Shown here piece after piece: positions 60,345-64,000 of a stretch of DNA of 64,000 nucleotides (positions are counted from its first letter, which is position 1; each line of letters starts with the position of its first letter). The notes beneath the pieces are model-generated. The model worked only from the letters and a program-made list of their open reading frames with translations, made no database searches and was not told where the DNA came from. The position numbers were made by a program, and so were the translations under genes. The DNA is taken from contig NZ_CH672413.1 in the NCBI RefSeq assembly GCF_000152705.1, positions 2,980,139 to 3,044,138 on the forward strand. Reading direction: 5' to 3'. This DNA comes from Janibacter sp. HTCC2649 (GTDB lineage Bacteria; Actinomycetota; Actinomycetes; Actinomycetales; Dermatophilaceae).

Positions 60345-62057
60345 ATGGTCGATCCCGAGGATCTGTACGGCAAGCTCGTCTCCGGCAACTCCGCGACCGT
60401 TCGGGGTCAGGCGGACACCGTCGGGGACGCGATCAAGAAGGTCGAGGAGTCAGCCATCCGCGTCGAGGAGGCGGCGGACCGCCCCAAGTGGACCAGCGCT
60501 GCCTCCGCCGGCTATCGCGTTCGGACCGCCGGGGTGAGCCAGGGCATCCAGGTCAACCGGTTCGCGCTTGGTCGCCTCCGGACCGCTCTCACCACCGGGG
60601 CCAACGCGTACGACGTCATGGAGGGCCAGGCCGGGACGGCCATCGGGCACTGGCGCAACCGACCCTCCGGACTGAACCCCGTGGCAAAGGACCTCCTCGC
60701 GCTGCTGGTGCATCTGCAGCTCGTGGCCGTGTCCGCGAACTACAGCGGGCGACTGAAGACGATCGCCGCCTTCGCCTCCGGCGAGAAGATCGACCGCAGC
60801 GAGCTCGACGCCGAGACCTTGAAGTGGTTGGCGAACGGCATGGACAAGACCGCCGAGTGGCTCGAAGCCCACAAGGGCAGCAGCCTCGGGCCGCTGATCC
60901 CGAATCTTGGGCTGACGGGCGACACCCGCGGGCTGACCCCGCAGGGGCTGGGCCTCGACCCCAAGACGGGTTTCATCATGCAGACGAGCTACTCCAAGGA
61001 CGGCGGGAACTCGGTGCTGTCGATGATCGACCCGGCCACCGGGAAGGAGGTGGTCGACGTCGAGCTGGGCGGCTATGGCGACATCAAGACCCCCGACCAC
61101 GCCGGCGGCGTGGCCTCCGACGGCAAGTACACCTACGTGACGTCGAGCGGGAACCCGTCACACGTGTTCACCTATCTCACCTCGGACCTGATGGACGGTG
61201 GCAAGCACGTCGACCCGATCGGGCCGCCGACTGAGCTCCCCGCTGGCGCCGGCGCCTACGGAACGATCAAGGACGGCAACCTCTATGTCGGCACCCACAA
61301 CGGCGACATCGGGGGCGGTGGCAACCAGTACGACGGCGCCGACGACGACGGCAAGCTGTACCGCTACACCCCCGATGGTCATGGCGGCTGGACGCAGGAC
61401 ACGAGTTTCGGCGGCGGATCCGGCTACGTGCAGACACCGCCACAGGCCCAGGGGGTCGTCGTGCGTGATGGCGAGTACGTCTTCAGCACCTCGCTCGGCC
61501 GCGACAAGGCCGGGCGGCTGATCACACAGGAGCGACAGGACGACGAGTCCGGCAACGGCGATCGCGGCCCCGCCTACGAACTGCCCTACATGTCCGAGGG
61601 GATCATTGAGCTCGACGGGCAGATCGTCGCGACCTATGAGTCGGGGTCCGACGCCTACGGCCCGGACGGGTCCGATGACGAGGACCTGTGGGCCAGTCCC
61701 TACATGACGCAGACGTCGCTTGCTGACCTCGGGCTCAGCGAGGACATCGACGTCTCCCCGGAGTCGTTGCGGGGCGCGGCCGCGGACCTCGACACTGCGG
61801 CGCGACCGCTGACGGGGGCTGCCAATCTCCTCGGCGGCATCACCGTCACCGCGGGCAACTTCGGGGAGGTCCCTGCCGCGACCACCCTGACGACGGTGCT
61901 CAACGCAGAGCTGGGCAAGGGCGAGCGCAGCCTGGACGTGGGTGCACGCGCCGTCCACCGGACGTCGGCGAGCCTGTCGAGCAACGCTCGCATCTACACC
62001 GGCACGGACGACCTGGCCGCCGAAGGCATCGGTCGCTTCGGACCCAAGTACTCGTGA
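60345..62057 (+). CDS. Large protein with WXG100-like ends and a propeller-like centre
   Basis: The protein has 570 residues from ATG 60345, with GGAGGGGA before it. Residues 1-180 are helical, with a Trp-containing turn (DRPKWTSAASAGYRVRTAGV) like the WxG of type VII secretion substrates. The middle (about 190-460) has beta-repeat features: GGVASDGKYTYVTSSGNPSH, GAYGTIKDGNLYVGTHNGD, QGVVVRDGEYVFSTSLGRDK. The last 100 residues are helical again (SPESLRGAAADLDTAARPL), like an ESX-type helical pair. No signal peptide or known catalytic motif. Possible type VII-secreted effector or scaffold; no ESX genes in the window. Function unknown. Confidence 0.75.
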   Translation: MVDPEDLYGKLVSGNSATVRGQADTVGDAIKKVEESAIRVEEAADRPKWTSAASAGYRVRTAGVSQGIQVNRFALGRLRTALTTGANAYDVMEGQAGTAIGHWRNRPSGLNPVAKDLLALLVHLQLVAVSANYSGRLKTIAAFASGEKIDRSELDAETLKWLANGMDKTAEWLEAHKGSSLGPLIPNLGLTGDTRGLTPQGLGLDPKTGFIMQTSYSKDGGNSVLSMIDPATGKEVVDVELGGYGDIKTPDHAGGVASDGKYTYVTSSGNPSHVFTYLTSDLMDGGKHVDPIGPPTELPAGAGAYGTIKDGNLYVGTHNGDIGGGGNQYDGADDDGKLYRYTPDGHGGWTQDTSFGGGSGYVQTPPQAQGVVVRDGEYVFSTSLGRDKAGRLITQERQDDESGNGDRGPAYELPYMSEGIIELDGQIVATYESGSDAYGPDGSDDEDLWASPYMTQTSLADLGLSEDIDVSPESLRGAAADLDTAARPLTGAANLLGGITVTAGNFGEVPAATTLTTVLNAELGKGERSLDVGARAVHRTSASLSSNARIYTGTDDLAAEGIGRFGPKYS

Positions 62058-63107
62058 TCATTCGTCCCAGGTGATGACGGCCTTGCCGGACGCACCGGCG
62101 TCAGCCACGGCATACGCGTCCTGGGCGTCAGCCAGCGCGAAGCGGTGGGTGACGATCCGCTCGGGATGCTCACCCCAGCGCGACAGCAGGTCGAGCAGCT
62201 CGGCCATGTGACCGAGCGACGTCACCCACGACCCGTGCAACGACACCTGCTTGTGGATCAACAGGTCGGAGACGGCGAAGTCGATCTGTCCACCTTCGCC
62301 CACCATGACGCAGTTCCCGCGCGCGGCAGTGTGGGTGAGGGCAGCGACCCGGGCCCGGGCGTTGCCGCTGCAGTCGATCGTGACCTCGCACCCGCGTCCG
62401 TCGGTGGCGTCGCCCACGGCATCGGCAAGCTCGGCGGGGTCGGTGACGATGATGTCGACGAGGCCGAGCTCGCGAGCGAGGGCGGCGCGCCCGGCGTGGG
62501 GTTCGAGGCCGATGACGGTGGCGGCGCCGAGGTGGCGCCCGAGCATCGCGGCGGCGAGGCCCACCGGGCCGAGGCCCGTGACCAGCAGCCGGTCACGTCC
62601 GCTGACGCCACCTCTCAACAAGCCTTCGTATGCCGTTCCGAACCCACACGAGACCAGCGCACCATCGACATGGGTCACGCCTTCGGGCAGGCGCAGGCAG
62701 GACACGGCCTCGGCGACCATGAACTCCGCATGCCCACCGTCGCGCTGCCAGCCGTGCGCAGCGCGCGTCGGTGCGGTGCAGCCGATGGGGTAGCCGATCC
62801 GGCATTCGGCGCAGGACCCGCACCCGGTGATGTGATAGACCGCGACGCCTTCGCCGACCTCGAGGGTCGTCACCCCGGGGCCGAGTTCGACGACGTCGCC
62901 GCAGGGCTCGTGGCCCGCGATCACGCCCTGGTACGCCTCGGCTCCGTGGCCAAGGTGCTCGCGGTAGATCGCCCGAATGTCGCTGCCACAGATACCCGAA
63001 GCGCGCATCCGCAGCAGCACCTGCCCCGGCCCGGGCGTCGGAACATCGACGGTCACATGCTCCACGGTGCTGTCACCCGGCAGCCGCACGGCCTTCATCG
63101 TCGCCAT
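62058..63107 (-). CDS. Zinc-dependent alcohol (polyol) dehydrogenase
   Basis: The protein has 349 residues. Catalytic zinc ligands appear in GICGSDIRAIYRE and AGHEPCGDVVELG, and the structural zinc Cys cluster in GCGSCAECRIGYPIGC. VTGLGPVGLAAAMLGRHLGA is the NAD motif. It is a medium-chain dehydrogenase of the sorbitol/threonine group. It begins where the next gene ends (TGATG, one-base overlap), and its stop abuts the stop of the WXG-like protein. It may feed xylulose to the nearby XylB. Confidence 0.88.
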   Translation of the reverse strand: MATMKAVRLPGDSTVEHVTVDVPTPGPGQVLLRMRASGICGSDIRAIYREHLGHGAEAYQGVIAGHEPCGDVVELGPGVTTLEVGEGVAVYHITGCGSCAECRIGYPIGCTAPTRAAHGWQRDGGHAEFMVAEAVSCLRLPEGVTHVDGALVSCGFGTAYEGLLRGGVSGRDRLLVTGLGPVGLAAAMLGRHLGAATVIGLEPHAGRAALARELGLVDIIVTDPAELADAVGDATDGRGCEVTIDCSGNARARVAALTHTAARGNCVMVGEGGQIDFAVSDLLIHKQVSLHGSWVTSLGHMAELLDLLSRWGEHPERIVTHRFALADAQDAYAVADAGASGKAVITWDE

Positions 63108-64000
63108 CAGGGGGCGCGGTCAGGACTGGGCACTGGATGGATGATCGACTTGATGGCCTTGGGGTCGGTGCGAGCGGCGGTGAGGGCGCCCTCCGTGCCC
63201 TCGAGGTCGAAGTGGCCGGTCGCCAGCGGTGTGAGGTTCACGCGACCTGATGCCACGAGGTCGATCGCGGTCGGCCAGGTGTTGGCGTACCGGAAGACTC
63301 CGGTCACCCACAGTTCGCGGTTCTGCACGTCACCCAGCGGCAGGGCCAACGTGTCGCCACCCATGCCGATGAGCACGACTCGTCCTGCCGGTGCCGCCAC
63401 GCGGATCGCGGCCTGCGTCGAACCCTCGTGTCCCGAGCACTCGAGGACGACATCGGGACCTGGGCGGCCGGCATACGCATCGGCCAGGGACTTCGACGAG
63501 ACGTCCACCGTCTTGGTCGCCCCCAGCGAGGAGGCCACAGACAACCGGTGCGCGTTGACGTCAGCCACGACGACTTCTGAAGCACCGAAGGCAACAGCGA
63601 CCTGCGCGGCCAGCTGACCCACTGGGCCGGCGCCGGTCACGAGGACCCGCACCCCCGGCGCGACACCAGCGCGCCGACAGGCCCAGATCCCGACCGACAG
63701 GGGCTCGAGCATGGCGCCCTCGTCGAGCGACACCGAGTCGGGCAGGGCGAAGGCGAACGACGACGGGTGCACGACGTACTCCGCGAGTGTCCCGTCGATC
63801 GGCGGCGTCGCGTGGAAGACCATGTCGGGGCAGAGGTTGTAGTGACCGGCGAGGCACTGGGCGCACGAGCGACAGGGCACCCCCGGCTCGATCGCGACCC
63901 GCTCACCGATGCGCGCCGGGTCCACGCCCGACCCGACACCCACGATGACGCCGGCGCTCTCGTGCCCCAGCACCATCGGGCCGGTGACGATGTGCTCGCC
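63107..64000 (-). CDS. Zinc-dependent sorbitol/iditol-type dehydrogenase, N-terminus missing
   Basis: The 3' part of a gene that continues past the right edge. Visible residues begin EHIVTGPMVLGHESAGVIVG. PCRSCAQCLAGHYNLC is the structural zinc site, and LVTGAGPVGQLAAQVAVAFG the NAD motif; AFALPDSVSLDEGAMLEPLS is diagnostic for sorbitol/L-iditol dehydrogenases, with the Glu ligand. It oxidises polyols to ketoses. Coupled to the following dehydrogenase (TGATG) and near XylB, it suggests a polyol-to-xylulose 5-phosphate pathway. No start is visible. Confidence 0.9.
   Translation of the reverse strand, partial: GEHIVTGPMVLGHESAGVIVGVGSGVDPARIGERVAIEPGVPCRSCAQCLAGHYNLCPDMVFHATPPIDGTLAEYVVHPSSFAFALPDSVSLDEGAMLEPLSVGIWACRRAGVAPGVRVLVTGAGPVGQLAAQVAVAFGASEVVVADVNAHRLSVASSLGATKTVDVSSKSLADAYAGRPGPDVVLECSGHEGSTQAAIRVAAPAGRVVLIGMGGDTLALPLGDVQNRELWVTGVFRYANTWPTAIDLVASGRVNLTPLATGHFDLEGTEGALTAARTDPKAIKSIIHPVPSPDRAP

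Noticed and set aside
1-64000. CRISPR arrays, prophage, IS elements, tRNA or rRNA genes
   Set aside because: No regularly spaced repeats, transposase, integrase or phage structural genes, and no cloverleaf or rRNA core sequence, were seen on either strand.

Overview
The window is one contiguous piece of a high-GC Gram-positive chromosome. Gene content points to an actinobacterium: an MshD-like tandem GNAT (mycothiol type), an F420-type PPOX flavoprotein fold, an ECF41 sigma factor, DUF5990 and DUF5937 proteins, and dense ATGA/GTGA-coupled genes. A member of the Intrasporangiaceae or a close Micrococcales relative is my best guess; this is inference from style and content, not from a marker gene. 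I see no rRNA, tRNA, CRISPR array, IS element or prophage. Both ends cut through genes: a CbiX-type chelatase on the left and a zinc alcohol dehydrogenase on the right.

Layout. 0-10 kb: chelatase end, HAD phosphatase and GNAT pair, fumarase, two tandem paralogous LuxR-HTH regulators, DUF5990, a GH13 glucan enzyme, a class III aminotransferase, thioredoxin and an SGNH hydrolase. 10-24.5 kb: a 56-aa small gene divergent from a LysR regulator across a perfect-looking operator, a PadR/HAAS pair, a kinase-like protein, DUF952/PPOX, a secreted endonuclease, an ABC exporter, an ECF41 sigma factor with its carboxymuconolactone-decarboxylase-like partner and a textbook ECF41 promoter, NAD synthetase, a Phd/VapC toxin-antitoxin pair and a Y-family polymerase with an altered catalytic motif. 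24.5-37.4 kb: a Tat-signal protein, several one-component regulators, a YhgE/Pip export protein with a DUF4185 lipoprotein, a quinone reductase, an ArgP-like LysR with an MFS exporter, then a BtuF-like, enoyl-CoA hydratase and molybdopterin oxidoreductase run.

37.4-47.3 kb: an operon of ACAD10/11-like acyl-CoA dehydrogenase, SDR, APH-type kinase (broken by two single-base shifts), histidine phosphatase and SDR, which looks like the bacterial 4-hydroxyacyl-CoA phosphorylation route. Next come a methyltransferase, an aldo-keto reductase with its MerR regulator (two matching operators), and a three-gene saccharopine-dehydrogenase-like/YhhN/GNAT operon. 47.3-57.1 kb: a small acidic repeat protein, a JmjC ribosomal-oxygenase-like protein, and a compact glyco/redox cluster (sugar-nucleotide epimerase, two-component system, GT2, DUF2064-methyltransferase fusion, cytochrome-b/molybdopterin fusion, GT87-like mannosyltransferase) whose product I cannot name. 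This is the best candidate for an undescribed system. 57.1-64 kb: an ABC-F protein, xylulokinase, a large unknown protein with WXG100-like ends, and two polyol-type dehydrogenases.

Three signals cut across genes. The octamer GTATGCCG (or its complement CGGCATAC) occurs more than 50 times by eye, in about equal numbers on both strands and in all three reading frames. Two families of long palindromic intergenic repeats sit at gene 3' ends (7.7, 18.9, 30.2 and 37.5 kb). Several long perfect hairpins separate convergent genes.
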